A stretch of DNA of 63,219 nucleotides from NCBI RefSeq assembly GCF_024213665.1, contig NZ_JANAVP010000038.1, positions 1 to 63,219 of the forward strand, given 5' to 3'. Under the pieces are notes generated by a model, which saw only the letters and a list, made by a program, of their open reading frames with translations, searched no databases and had not been told where the DNA came from. The position numbers and the translations under genes are program-made. The DNA comes from Streptomyces sp. A3M-1-3. Its GTDB lineage: Bacteria; Actinomycetota; Actinomycetes; Streptomycetales; Streptomycetaceae. This document shows, one piece after another, positions 8,551 to 17,278 of the stretch (positions are counted from its first letter, which is position 1; each line of letters starts with the position of its first letter).

Positions 8551-8975
8551 GGCAGGGGTGCCGGGCGAGTGCGTCGACGGGTCCTGCCCACCTCGAGTCC
8601 CAGGGCCGGGTCCTTCGCCGCCGAGTCGCGGGCCGGGACCACCTGTTCGGGCGTGACCAGCCGTCCGAGTCTGCGGGACAGCGTCTCTGCCGGCAGCCGG
8701 GCGGCCGTCCCGCCGGGCCTGGTGCCCGCGCTCCCGTGGGCGACGGCGGAGGAGTTGGTACGCAGCCCGGTCACCCCGCAGATCTGGCGGGGCAGGACGC
8801 CGGGCACCACCTACTTCGTCTACCTGCTGACCGCGCCTGGTCCCGCCGGGCCGTGAAGGGACGTCCTGGCCCGTCAGACGCATACGGTGACGGACGGTGA
8901 CGCTCCGAGATGCGCCGCAATCGCGACCCTGGTTCGCTGGGGGTGCCCGCTCTCCCTACAGTCCGAGGAGTGACT
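8551..8975. other. Intergenic stretch with no convincing gene
   Basis: Between the FMN reductase and the small DUF6381-like gene. A 95-codon frame at 8569-8856 ends in WRGRTPGTTYFVYLLTA, which looks protein-like, but it lacks a ribosome binding site and a recognisable start. It may be the 3' relic of a lost gene. The last 40 bp carry the GAGGAG site of the next gene. Confidence 0.4.
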
Positions 8976-9200
8976 ATGAGCGTCGCAGGTGAATCCGGTA
9001 ACCGAGCGCAGCAGATGCGTCAGAAGGTTCAGCAGCTGAACGAAGCCGCTGAGCGCGCGACCGACCCGCAGGAGCGCCAGAAGCTCCAGGAGCAGGCCCG
9101 CCGCCTGCAGGAGCAGACGCAGCGGCAGAGCCAGACCCCCGGTAACGCAGGTACCCGGTCGCAGGGCACCCGCGGCCAGAAGCAGTACCCCCCGGATTGA
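8976..9200 (+). CDS. Small DUF6381-like protein, 74 aa
   Basis: Short, highly charged, Gln/Arg/Glu-rich helical protein (RAQQMRQKVQQLNEAAERAT, RQKLQEQARRLQEQTQRQ), probably one long amphipathic helix or coiled coil followed by a disordered tail. It resembles the small Streptomyces proteins annotated DUF6381, whose function is unknown. The start at 8976 has GAGGAG 5 nt upstream. A strong palindromic terminator follows at 9231-9275. It is monocistronic. Confidence 0.72.
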   Translation: MSVAGESGNRAQQMRQKVQQLNEAAERATDPQERQKLQEQARRLQEQTQRQSQTPGNAGTRSQGTRGQKQYPPD

Positions 9201-9230
9201 GGTGACGTACCGCCTCACCAGGTAACGCCG

Positions 9231-9275
9231 GACGGCCTCCAACACCCCCTGTCAGGGGAAGTGTTGGAGGCCGTC
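9231..9275 (+). terminator. Strong hairpin terminator
   Basis: A perfect 15-bp stem (GACGGCCTCCAACAC with GTGTTGGAGGCCGTC) is extended by an inner CCCC/GGGG pairing around GTCA, 30 bp after the small DUF6381-like gene. There is no U-tract, as is common in Streptomyces. Confidence 0.85.
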
Positions 9276-9391
9276 TGCGTGAACGTACGTCCTGCGGGGC
9301 GCCTTCGTTCCGGTGAATCCGGCTGTGTGAGCGCCGGGCGGGCATGTCCGGCGAGTACCGTCATGACCTCTTTCGTGAAGGTGGGTCGGAC

Positions 9392-10072
9392 GTGCCGAAC
9401 GGGCTTCAGATGCAGCAGAACAGCGCGATGACGCGGGTGGCGGGTGGCGATGACGTCCGGTCCGGCCTGGCTGGGGCGAGCCGCGAGGCCGGGGACGCTG
9501 TCGGTGGCGGGCGGGCGTTCGCCTGGCTGCTGGTGGTCACCGGTGCGGCGGGTCTGCTGGCTTCCTGGATCATCACACTGGACAAGTTGAAGCTGCTGGC
9601 AGACCCGGACTTCGTCCCCGGCTGTAGCCTGAACCCGGTCGTTTCCTGCGGCAACATCATGAAGAGCGAGCAGGCGTCGGCCTTCGGCTTCCCCAACCCG
9701 ATGCTCGGCCTGGTCACGTACGCGATGGTGATCGCCATCGGTACGGGCCTGCTGGCGGGGGCGCGGCACCGGCGCTGGTTCTGGCTCGGGCTGAACGCGG
9801 GCACGGTGTTCGGCGTCGGGTTCTGCACGTGGCTCCAGTACCAGTCGCTGTACCACATCAACTCGCTGTGCCTGTGGTGCTGCCTGGCCTGGGTCGCCAC
9901 GATCGTGATGTTCTGCTACGTCACCACGCACAACATCAGGCACGGCTTCATCCCGGTGCCGGAGGGTTTGCGCAACGGTCTGCTGGAGTTCCACTGGGTC
10001 GCGCCGGTGGTGTGGGTCGGAGCGATCGGGATGCTGATCCTGACCCGCTGGTGGGACTTCTGGATCAGCTGA
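9392..10072 (+). CDS. Vitamin K epoxide reductase (VKOR) family membrane protein, about 226 aa
   Basis: Four to five membrane segments (AFAWLLVVTGAAGLLASWII, LGLVTYAMVIAIGTGLLAG, WFWLGLNAGTVFGVGFCTWL, LCLWCCLAWVATIVMFCYV, VAPVVWVGAIGMLIL) carry the VKOR cysteines: a loop pair (GCSLNPVVSCG) and the CxxC site CLWC in the fourth segment. Bacterial VKOR homologues re-oxidise DsbA-like proteins with quinone, making disulfide bonds outside the membrane. I chose GTG 9392, with GAAGG 10 nt upstream; ATG 9344 is the longer alternative. There is no DsbA partner nearby. Confidence 0.88.
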   Translation: MPNGLQMQQNSAMTRVAGGDDVRSGLAGASREAGDAVGGGRAFAWLLVVTGAAGLLASWIITLDKLKLLADPDFVPGCSLNPVVSCGNIMKSEQASAFGFPNPMLGLVTYAMVIAIGTGLLAGARHRRWFWLGLNAGTVFGVGFCTWLQYQSLYHINSLCLWCCLAWVATIVMFCYVTTHNIRHGFIPVPEGLRNGLLEFHWVAPVVWVGAIGMLILTRWWDFWIS

Positions 10073-10094
10073 CGGACGCGCGTGACGCGACGCG

Positions 10095-10127
10095 ACGGGG
10101 GGCGGCCCGGACGGGCTGGCCCCCCGT
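10095..10127. terminator. Bidirectional terminator between VKOR and AKR genes
   Basis: A perfect 9-bp stem ACGGGGGGC/GCCCCCCGT with an inner CCCG/CGGG pairing lies between two convergent genes, so it probably ends both transcripts. Confidence 0.8.
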
Positions 10128-10136
10128 AGGTCGCCG

Positions 10137-10979
10137 TCAGCTGTAGTCGAACTCGTCCGGGTCTGGCCCGAGCCGGTCACCGGAGTCGAGGGCCGCGAGC
10201 GCGGCGAGGTCCTCGGCGTCCAGCTCGAAACCGAAGACGTCGATGTTCTGCTGGATCCGGGACGGCGTCACGGACTTGGGGATCACGACGTTGCCGGTCT
10301 GAACGTGCCAGCGCAGCACTACCTGGGCGGGAGTCCGGCCGTGCTTCTGGGCGATGGCGATGATCGTCGGTACGTCGAGCAGTCCCTTGCCCTGGCCCAG
10401 CGGCGACCATGCCTCGGTCGCGATGCCGTGCTCGGCGTGCAATGCGCGCAGCTCGGACTGCTGAAGCTGCGGGTGCAGCTCGACCTGGTTCACGGCCGGC
10501 ACGACCGACGTCTCGTCCATGAGGCGCCGCAGGTGCGCGGGCTGGAAGTTCGAGACGCCGACCGCCTTGGCGCGGCCGCTCTTGGCGATCTCCTCGAACG
10601 CGCGCCAGATGGCGAGGTAGTCGTCCCGCATCGGGCGCGGCCAGTGGATGAGGTACAGGTCGAGGTAGTCGAGGCCGAGCTTGTCGAGGGAGCCGTCGAA
10701 CTCCCGCAGGACGCTGTCGCGCGTCCATGTCTGCGAGGCGCTGTTCCACAGCTTGGTAGTGACGAAGAGTTCCTCGCGGGCGATTCCGGAGGAGGTGAGC
10801 GCCTTGCCGGTGCCCTCCTCGTTGCCGTAGATCGCTGCCGTGTCGATGCTGCGGTACCCGGCCTCCAGAGCGGTGCCGACGGCCTTCGCGGCCTCGTTGT
10901 CCGGTACCTGCCAGACGCCGAAGCCGAGCTGGGGCATCGCTACGCCGTTGTTGAGGGTGATGCTGGGGACCTTGCTCAC
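10137..10979 (-). CDS. Aldo/keto reductase, 280 aa
   Basis: NADPH-dependent TIM-barrel reductase of the AKR5/prostaglandin-F-synthase-like group. It has LNNGVAMPQLGFGVWQV, the catalytic Asp/Tyr region (GYRSIDTAAIYGNEEGTGKAL), the catalytic Lys (LFVTTKLWNS) and His (DLYLIHWPRP), and the cofactor site IPKSVTPSRIQQNI. GTG 10979 gives the family length and has AAGGA 11 nt upstream; longer starts are possible. It reduces aldehydes or ketones in the cytoplasm. It has no obvious operon partner. Confidence 0.9.
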   Translation of the reverse strand: MSKVPSITLNNGVAMPQLGFGVWQVPDNEAAKAVGTALEAGYRSIDTAAIYGNEEGTGKALTSSGIAREELFVTTKLWNSASQTWTRDSVLREFDGSLDKLGLDYLDLYLIHWPRPMRDDYLAIWRAFEEIAKSGRAKAVGVSNFQPAHLRRLMDETSVVPAVNQVELHPQLQQSELRALHAEHGIATEAWSPLGQGKGLLDVPTIIAIAQKHGRTPAQVVLRWHVQTGNVVIPKSVTPSRIQQNIDVFGFELDAEDLAALAALDSGDRLGPDPDEFDYS

Positions 10980-11099
10980 GAGCGGTCGAATCCTTAGGTC
11001 GTCGATTGGTACGCCCATCGTCAACGATCACGCCGTCCGGCGCATTCCCGTTCGCGGATTGGCTCGATACAGCTCCGACCTTTTCGGTCCGTACCGTTG

Positions 11100-11700
11100 A
11101 CCGGGTCACGTCAGGCCGCGACGCAACCTGGCAGCAGCGCTGGGCGCCCTCCGCGAGCCGGGACGGCCTGCGTGCGTTCGAGACGATCGCGGACGACCGG
11201 GCCGACTCGCATCCGGCCGGGCGCGCCGCACATCCGCACCGAAGGCGACAACGCTTCACGCACATCATGCAGATGAAGCAGCCCGGCACGTGCACGCTGC
11301 CGCTCATCGTGCAGTCGCTGCGCCGGGTGAACGGCGTGCAGACCATCGAGCTCAAGGCAGGTCGTCGGCAACGTCCTCATCGGCCGGACCGACCTCGAAC
11401 CGCTGCACAACAAGTGGACCGACGTCGACTTCCAGATCAAGATCGGCAACGGTACGGCCGGCTCCGTCCGCTGGATCCTGCGCAGCGGCACGACCACCGT
11501 CCTCGACAAGTCGAAGTCCGGCATCGACACCTTCCTGGAGGACCGCGTGCGGCCCAAGTGGGGCATGGCGAGCAGTCAACGGGCGCCTGTGGGAAGCGGA
11601 GTTCGGCAACAGCTCCAAGGACGCCGCGACGGGGTACTGCGTCGGTACGTACGGCCGCCTGCGCACGGTCACCAAGGTGCCGGGCAGTCGCCGGTGGTGC
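11100..11700 (+). pseudogene. Decayed secreted polysaccharide-lyase-like gene
   Basis: Pieces of one protein lie in three frames in the correct order: APSASRDGLRAFETIADDRA, then FTHIMQMKQPG and VQSLRRVNGVQTIELK, then VVGNVLIGRTDLEPLHNKW with VRWILRSGTTTVLDKSKSG and VRPKWG. Further sequence (VNGRLWEAEFGNSSKD) continues in another frame. From memory this resembles Tat-secreted heparin-lyase-like proteins of Streptomyces. The signal peptide is missing, a stretch before FTHIMQ is deleted, and at least two frameshifts (near 11360 and 11560) break the rest. The family call is a recall; the frame changes are read directly. Confidence 0.5.
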
Positions 11701-11785
11701 CGGTGGACGCGGAGTTGCAGGCGGCGGCGAGCAGCAGTGCGGCTGCGGCCGCCACTGCGGCGATGGTGCGGATCGGTCGCAACAC
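11669..11785 (-). pseudogene. Truncated lipoprotein N-terminus (38 codons)
   Basis: From GTG 11785 the frame encodes a clear lipoprotein signal: a basic start (LRPIRT), a hydrophobic stretch and the lipobox LAAAC, then NSASTGTTGDCPAPW and a TGA stop. No mature domain follows. It is probably the 5' end of a lipoprotein gene cut off by the rearrangement that also damaged the lyase-like gene. A genuine tiny lipopeptide cannot be excluded. Confidence 0.35.
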
Positions 11786-11837
11786 GGTGAGCCAACTGAC
11801 GCAGCGTTGATGACCTGTCAGGTAACTAAGGGGGCAG

Positions 11838-13691
11838 TCAGGCGTGGTAGAGCGCTTCCACCTCAGCTGCGTACGCCTTCTCGATCGCCTTGCGCTTGAG
11901 CTTCAGCGACGGCGTCAGCAGCCCGTGCTCCTCAGTGAACTGGTGCGCCAGTATCCGGAACGTACGGATCGACTCGGCCTGCGACACCAGGGTGTTCGCG
12001 GCCACCACCGCCCGCCGGACCTCCCTCTCCAGATCCCGGTCCCGGACCAGTTCGGATGGTTCCATCGGCGCCTTGCCACCCATCGCCAGCCAGTGCGCGA
12101 CGCCCTCCGGGTCCAAGGTCACCAGCGCGGCGATGAACGGCCGGTCGTTGCCGACCACAATGCACTGCGCCACCAGCGGATGCGCCCGGACCCGCTCCTC
12201 CAGGCCCACCGGCGAGACGCTCTTGCCGCCGGACGTCACCAGAATCTCCTTCTTCCGCCCGGTGATCGTGAGATAGCCCTCCTCGTCGAGGGCGCCGAGG
12301 TCCCCGGTCGCCAGCCAGCCGTCGTTCAGCACCACGTCCGTGGCCTTGGGGTCGTTGAGATACCCGGAGAAGACATGGCCGCCGCGCAGCCACACCTCCC
12401 CGTCGTCCGCGATGTGCACGGTGGTGCCGGGGATGGGCTGTCCCACCGTCCCGTACCGGGTGCGCTCGGGCGGGTTGGCGGTCGCGGCCGCGCTGGACTC
12501 CGTGAGGCCGTACCCCTCGAAGACCGTGACGCCCGCCCCCTCGAAGAACAGCCCGAGCCGGCGGTTCATCCCCGAGCCGCCGGACATGGCGTGGCGCACC
12601 CGCCCGCCCATGGCCTCGCGGACCTTGCCGTACACGAGCTTCTCGAAGAGCTGATGCTGCATCCGCAACCCGGCCGACGGGCCGGGTCCGGTGCCGAACG
12701 CCTTGTGCTCCTGCGCCTCCGCGTACCGCACGGCCACCTCGACCGCCTTGTCGAAGGGCCCGGTCTTGCCCGCCGCCTCCGCCTTCCGCCGTGCCGCGTT
12801 GAAGACCTTCTCGAAGATGTACGGGACGGCCAGGATGAACGTCGGCCGGAACGTGGCCAGGTCGGGCAGCAGCGCCTCCGCCGCCAGCACCGGCTGGTGC
12901 CCCATCTTGACCCGGCCCCGGATCGCCGCGATCTCGACCATCCGCCCGAAGACATGCGCGAGCGGCAGAAAGAGCAGGGTGGCGGCCTCTCCCCCAGACT
13001 CCGTCCGGGGGGACCCCCATCCGGCCTTGGAGTGGAACACGGGCTCCCAGCGCTCGATCAGGGTGTCCGTCTCGAACATGAAGTTGGCGTGGGTGATCAC
13101 GCAGCCCTTGGGGCGGCCCGTGGTGCCGGAGGTGTAGATCACGGTGGCGATCGAGTCCGGGGTGACCGCCCGGCGGTGCCGGTGCACCACATCGTCGTCG
13201 ATGGCCGTGCCGGCTTCGGTCAGCTCGGCGACCGCGCCGGCGTCCAGCTGCCACAGCCTGCCCAGCCGGGGCAGCCGGTCGACGACCGAGCCGATGGTCA
13301 TGGCGTGGTCCTCGTGCTCGACCACGCAGGCGGTGACCTCCGCGTCGTACAGCATCCAGAAGACCTGCTCGACGGACGACGTCGGATAGACGGGCACCGG
13401 CTGCGCGCCGACGGACCAGAGCGCGAAGTCGAAGAGGGTCCACTCGTAGCGGGTGCGCGACATGATCGCCACGCGGTCGCCGAACCGTACGCCGTGGGCG
13501 AGCAGCCCCTTGGCGAGCGCCAGCACCTCGTCACGGAACTGCGCCGAGGTCACGTCCTGCCAGGTCCCGTGCTCGTCCTTCCGGCCCAGCGCGACCCGGT
13601 GCGGGTCGTCCTGGGCATGATCGAAGACGGCGTCGGCCAGACCGCCGACCGGTGGCGCCGTCGCCACGGGTGGGGCAGTGAACTCGCGCAA
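11838..13691 (-). CDS. Long-chain fatty-acid--CoA ligase (FadD15-like), 617 aa
   Basis: AMP-forming acyl-CoA synthetase. It has the phosphate-binding motif VIYTSGTTGRPKG, the LPLAHVFGR segment of the FadD15 group, GYGLTES, and the hinge/adenylate motifs WLATGDLGALDEEGYLTITGRKKE, with a C-terminal lysine region (LTPSLKLKRKAIEKAY). It activates fatty acids with ATP and CoA. I chose TTG 13691 because AAGGAG lies 7 nt upstream and MREFTAPP is the natural N-terminus. An 11-residue insertion (about residues 224-234) is encoded by a palindromic Streptomyces repeat at 12988-13020. It is monocistronic. Confidence 0.9.
   Translation of the reverse strand: MREFTAPPVATAPPVGGLADAVFDHAQDDPHRVALGRKDEHGTWQDVTSAQFRDEVLALAKGLLAHGVRFGDRVAIMSRTRYEWTLFDFALWSVGAQPVPVYPTSSVEQVFWMLYDAEVTACVVEHEDHAMTIGSVVDRLPRLGRLWQLDAGAVAELTEAGTAIDDDVVHRHRRAVTPDSIATVIYTSGTTGRPKGCVITHANFMFETDTLIERWEPVFHSKAGWGSPRTESGGEAATLLFLPLAHVFGRMVEIAAIRGRVKMGHQPVLAAEALLPDLATFRPTFILAVPYIFEKVFNAARRKAEAAGKTGPFDKAVEVAVRYAEAQEHKAFGTGPGPSAGLRMQHQLFEKLVYGKVREAMGGRVRHAMSGGSGMNRRLGLFFEGAGVTVFEGYGLTESSAAATANPPERTRYGTVGQPIPGTTVHIADDGEVWLRGGHVFSGYLNDPKATDVVLNDGWLATGDLGALDEEGYLTITGRKKEILVTSGGKSVSPVGLEERVRAHPLVAQCIVVGNDRPFIAALVTLDPEGVAHWLAMGGKAPMEPSELVRDRDLEREVRRAVVAANTLVSQAESIRTFRILAHQFTEEHGLLTPSLKLKRKAIEKAYAAEVEALYHA
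12988..13020. repeat. 33-nt palindromic repeat inserted in frame within the ligase gene
   Basis: Reads TCTCCCCCAGACTC then CGTCCGGGGGGACCCCCAT. It has C-run/G-run arms and resembles the small intergenic palindromes that I recall as common in Streptomyces genomes. Here it sits inside a gene, is exactly 33 nt long and keeps the frame, adding about 11 residues (GSPRTESGG core) just before the LLFLPLAHVFGR motif. Confidence 0.6.
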
Positions 13692-13909
13692 TGACTTGCT
13701 CCTTGTGGCGCTCCGCACAGCGCCGGTGACGGTACCCCACCGTGCGGCCGGGCGGGAGAGCCTCGGAACGCCGTGTGCGTACGGCATCGGCACAGGTCAG
13801 CAGCCGAAATGCGGTCTCGCGGGCGGACGGTGGGGCGAGTTCCTGACCGGAGAGTAAGTCGAGTGCGGTGGAATCTCCACCGAATCTGTACGTCGCGGTC
13901 ACGCCCGCT

Positions 13910-14866
13910 CTACGGGGCCGGCCGGGGCACGGCTGCGGGCGCAACTGCCGGCGCAGCCGCGGGCACGACGCCGGGCACGCCTGCCGGCACGGCCGGACGG
14001 TGTCCCGGATGCAGCCGGTCACCGCCCGCCAGAATCGCGGCCGCGAGCGCGTCCGCCGCGCCCTGTGCCGCTGCGTCGCGGCGGCCGTGCAGCAGAACGA
14101 ACTCCACCTCGCCCAGCTCCGGCAGACCCACCCGGTCCGGTACCCGCACCAGCCCCGGCGGGATCAGCCCCCGGGTGTGGGCCATCACCCCCAGGCCGGC
14201 CCGGGCCGCCGCGATCAGGCCGCTGAGACTGCCGCTCGTACACGCGATGCGCCAGGCGCGGCCGTGCCGCTCCAGGACCTCCAGCGCGCGGGCCCGGGTG
14301 ATGCCCGGCGGCGGGAAGACGATCAGCGGCAGCGGACGGTCGGGATCGAGGCGCAGCCCCTCCGCGCCGATCCATACCATGCGGTCACGCCAGACCAGGC
14401 GGCCCCGGTCGTCCCCCGGTCGGCGCCGCTTGGCGAGTACCAGGTCGAGACGGCCCGCCGCGAGCCGCTCGTGCAGCGTGCCCGAGAGTTCGACGGTGAG
14501 TTCCAGGTCGACCTCGGGGTGGTCATGACGGAAGGCGGTGAGGATCTCCGGGAGGCGGGTCAGTACGAAGTCCTCCGAGGCGCCGAACCGCAGCCGGCCG
14601 CGCAGCCGGGTTCCGGTGAAGAACGCGGCGGCCCGCTCGTTCGCCTCCAGGATCGTGCGGGCGAACCCGAGCATCGCCTCGCCGTCCTCGGTCAGCTCCA
14701 CGCTGTGGGTGTCCCGGCTGAACAGCTGCCGGCCGGTCGCGTCCTCCAGACGGCGGACGTGCTGGCTCACCGTCGACTGGCGCAGCCCGAGCCGGCGGGC
14801 GGCCTGGGTGAAGCTCAGCGTCTGGGCGACCGTGAGGAACGTACGCAGCTGTGCCGGGTCGTACAT
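13910..14866 (-). CDS. LysR-family transcriptional regulator, 318 aa
   Basis: The N-terminal winged HTH (AQLRTFLTVAQTLSFTQAARRLGLRQSTVSQHVRRLE) is followed by a periplasmic-binding-like effector domain (GRLRFGASEDFVLTRLPEIL and later GLGVMAHTRGLIPPGL). ATG 14866 gives the standard N-terminus. The C-terminus has an unusual Ala/Pro/Val-rich tail (VPAGVPGVVPAAAPAVAPAAVP), encoded by a low-complexity stretch at 13910-13985 and probably disordered. It is divergent from the symporter at 14954, only 87 bp away, which is the likely target. Confidence 0.9.
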   Translation of the reverse strand: MYDPAQLRTFLTVAQTLSFTQAARRLGLRQSTVSQHVRRLEDATGRQLFSRDTHSVELTEDGEAMLGFARTILEANERAAAFFTGTRLRGRLRFGASEDFVLTRLPEILTAFRHDHPEVDLELTVELSGTLHERLAAGRLDLVLAKRRRPGDDRGRLVWRDRMVWIGAEGLRLDPDRPLPLIVFPPPGITRARALEVLERHGRAWRIACTSGSLSGLIAAARAGLGVMAHTRGLIPPGLVRVPDRVGLPELGEVEFVLLHGRRDAAAQGAADALAAAILAGGDRLHPGHRPAVPAGVPGVVPAAAPAVAPAAVPRPAP

Positions 14867-14953
14867 GCCGTCCAGCCTAGCGCGGCTCATCGCGATTCGT
14901 GATGACAGTCAGAGCGGTGTACGGGATTCCCGATCACCGGGAGGGGGAGGACG

Positions 14954-16021
14954 ATGGGGAGCGCGCGATCCGACCCGATGCCGAGAGCAAGTGAGCACAT
15001 GCCCCGCCTGAAGCCGCCGTCCTGGCTGCCGATCGACCCGTACATCCTGGCCCTGATCGGCACCGTGGCCCTGGCGGCGCTGCTACCCGCCCGTGGCCCG
15101 GCCGCCGAGGTCGCGGGAGGCGCCTCCACCGGCGCGGTCGCCCTGCTCTTCTTCCTCTACGGCGCCCGGCTCTCCACCCGCGAGGCGATGGACGGCCTGC
15201 GGCACTGGCGGCTCCATCTGACCGTGCTGGCCTGTACGTTCGCGGTCTTCCCGCTGCTCGGGCTCGCGGCGCACGGCCTCGTCCCGTACGTACTGACGCC
15301 GCAGTTGTACAGCGGCTTCCTCTTCCTCTGCCTGGTCCCCTCGACGATCCAGTCCTCGATCGCGTTCACCTCGATCGCCCGGGGCAACGTCCCGGCGGCC
15401 ATCTGCGCCGGCTCCTTCTCCAGCCTGGCCGGCATCCTGCTGACCCCGCTGCTCGCGGCTCTGCTCATCGGCGGCAGCGCGGGAGGCTTCTCTCCGGACT
15501 CGCTGCTGCGGATCGTCCTCCAGCTGCTGGCGCCGTTCGTCGCGGGCCGGCTGCTGCGCAGCCGGCTCGGCGGGTTCCTGACGCGCCACAAGCAGCTCCT
15601 CGGCTACGTCGACCGCGGCTCGATCCTGCTCGTCGTCTACACCGCCTTCAGCGCCGGCATGGTGCAGGGCATCTGGCACCAGGTGAGCGCGGCCCGGCTC
15701 GGCGCGCTCCTCGGCGCCGAGGCGGTGCTGCTCGCCGCGATGCTGACGGTCAGCTGGTACGGCGCGAAGCGGCTCGGCTTCGGGCGGGCCGACCGGATCG
15801 CGATCCAGTTCGCCGGATCGAAGAAGAGCCTCGCGGCCGGACTGCCCATGGCGAGCGTGCTGTTCGGGTCGCAGGCGGGCTTCGCCGTACTGCCGCTGAT
15901 GCTCTTCCACCAGATGCAGCTGATGGTGTGCGCGGTGATCGCCAAGCGCCGCTCGCGCGACGGTGCGACGGCGGATGCCCCGGAGCGGGCCCCGGCAGAT
16001 GAACAGCCGGTCCCGGCCTGA
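14954..16021 (+). CDS. Bile acid:sodium symporter-like (SBF-like) transporter, 355 aa
   Basis: Integral membrane protein with about ten hydrophobic segments. It matches the SBF-like (PF13593-type) family of ASBT-fold secondary transporters: LPIDPYILALIGTVALAALL, GAVALLFFLYGARLSTREA, LCLVPSTIQSSIAFTSIARGNVPAAICAGSF (crossover region) and FAGSKKSLAAGLPMASVLF. The start at 14954 follows a strong GGGAGGGGGAGG; ATG 14999 is a shorter option. It probably imports an organic anion with Na+. It is divergent from the LysR gene, which fits ligand-controlled uptake. Confidence 0.88.
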   Translation: MGSARSDPMPRASEHMPRLKPPSWLPIDPYILALIGTVALAALLPARGPAAEVAGGASTGAVALLFFLYGARLSTREAMDGLRHWRLHLTVLACTFAVFPLLGLAAHGLVPYVLTPQLYSGFLFLCLVPSTIQSSIAFTSIARGNVPAAICAGSFSSLAGILLTPLLAALLIGGSAGGFSPDSLLRIVLQLLAPFVAGRLLRSRLGGFLTRHKQLLGYVDRGSILLVVYTAFSAGMVQGIWHQVSAARLGALLGAEAVLLAAMLTVSWYGAKRLGFGRADRIAIQFAGSKKSLAAGLPMASVLFGSQAGFAVLPLMLFHQMQLMVCAVIAKRRSRDGATADAPERAPADEQPVPA

Positions 16022-16096
16022 CCGCGTCACGGCGCATCACCGCGGAGCGGCTGATGTCGCCTGCGGGCACGCGAGCCCGGCCTGATCCGGACAGGG

Positions 16097-16702
16097 CTAG
16101 CCTCGCCGGGGCGACGCGAGCAGATACCGCGTCCCGGACCGGCGGTCCAGGTGCGCGGACGTCTGCCAGCCCGCCGCCTCCAGCGCCGCGGCGCACTCCG
16201 CCAGCCGCGCGCCGTCCACCCGGACCGCCTCCGGCTGGGCCGTGCCGCCCACCCGGTAGCCCGTGCCGACCCCGGCCTCCAGGGCGAGCGCGGCGGCCTG
16301 GACCAGATGGCTGCGCTCCCAGTCGCACGGCCGGTCGACCGCGTGCGCGCGGTTGGTCAGGCGCCGCATTTCCAGCAGGCCGGCCCACGCGCTGCGTACC
16401 TCCCGCACCCGCGCGGGGTCTTCGGACTCCACCGACTTGGTGTCGGTCCGGGCGGCGAATGCCCCGGACGTCGCCGCCGCCGTCCGCGGCACCGGCGAAT
16501 GTGCGGCCAGAGCGGCCAGTTGCTCCCGGAGGCGCTGTCCCGCCGGTGTCAGGAAGTGCCGGTGCGGCGGCCGTGGGTGGCGGACCGCCAGTCCCCGAGC
16601 CACAAGCGCCGCCAGCACGGAAGCGGGGCCGTCGAGCAGCCCGCTGCCGGCCTCTGCCCGGCTCAGCACCCGGCGCTGTTCGGCAGTCGGTTCCCCAGTC
16701 AC
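16097..16702 (-). CDS. Conserved hypothetical protein with winged-helix-like N-terminus, 201 aa
   Basis: The first 65 residues look like a winged helix (AEQRRVLSRAEAG, VLAALVARGLAVRHPRPPHRHFLTPAGQRLREQL). The rest is helical and conserved among Streptomyces from memory (RVREVRSAWAGLLEMRRLTN, ending SGTRYLLASPRRG), with no assigned function. GTG 16702 has GGAAGG 6 nt upstream; GTG 16708 is the alternative. It is convergent with the symporter and divergent from the ferredoxin-like gene at 16748, with 45 bp between the starts. Confidence 0.7.
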   Translation of the reverse strand: MTGEPTAEQRRVLSRAEAGSGLLDGPASVLAALVARGLAVRHPRPPHRHFLTPAGQRLREQLAALAAHSPVPRTAAATSGAFAARTDTKSVESEDPARVREVRSAWAGLLEMRRLTNRAHAVDRPCDWERSHLVQAAALALEAGVGTGYRVGGTAQPEAVRVDGARLAECAAALEAAGWQTSAHLDRRSGTRYLLASPRRG

Positions 16703-16747
16703 GCTCACCCTTCCGACCGTACCCGCACCCCCTGACAGGATCGGGGG

Positions 16748-17158
16748 GTGACGAACACCTTCATACGGCCCTTCGGGCAGCGCCCCTGCACCCTCGTGGT
16801 GTGCCGCGGCTGCTGCTGCGGCGACCGCCGCAAACACCCCGGCACCGACCACGCAGGCCAGTTGGCGCGGATGAGGGCGGCGGCGGCCGGCTCGGGCGGG
16901 CGGTTCGCCGTCCGTACGAGCGACTGCCTCGGCCCGTGCGGACAGGCCAACGTCGTCGTGGTCCAGCCCTCCTCGGCAGGCCGGCAGAAGGGGGGCAGGG
17001 CCGTATGGGTCGGCTGGGCGCTCGACGACGACAGTACGGACGACATCCTGGCCTGGGCCGAGGCCGGCGGCCCCGGCGAGTGCGAAGCGCCGGTCACGCT
17101 GACGCTCCAGGTCATCCCGGCACCCACGGAGGCGCGGCGCCGCAGCCGCAGGCGGTGA
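16748..17158 (+). CDS. (2Fe-2S) thioredoxin-like ferredoxin domain protein, 136 aa
   Basis: The cysteine pattern LVVCRGCCCGDRR and later TSDCLGPCGQANVVVVQP matches thioredoxin-fold [2Fe-2S] ferredoxins. These bind a cluster through four cysteines and move electrons in the cytoplasm. Translation starts at GTG 16748, directly after a G-run. A basic tail (EARRRSRRR) ends the protein. The redox partner is unknown. Neighbours are a hypothetical gene on the other strand and an NADP-dependent reductase downstream. Confidence 0.82.
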   Translation: MTNTFIRPFGQRPCTLVVCRGCCCGDRRKHPGTDHAGQLARMRAAAAGSGGRFAVRTSDCLGPCGQANVVVVQPSSAGRQKGGRAVWVGWALDDDSTDDILAWAEAGGPGECEAPVTLTLQVIPAPTEARRRSRRR

Positions 17159-17278
17159 TCGCCTGGTCGCCAGACCGGTGCCAGGGCCGTGGGGGCGTTG
17201 TCGGCGGGGGTGGGGGCGGCTAGATTCGTCCATGGCCATACCGACCAGTCGGTCACCACAGTCGAGGAGTAGCCCGCC

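Noticed and set aside
8569..8856. 95-codon frame after the FMN reductase
   Set aside because: No ribosome binding site and no recognised family; only its last 20 codons look protein-like.
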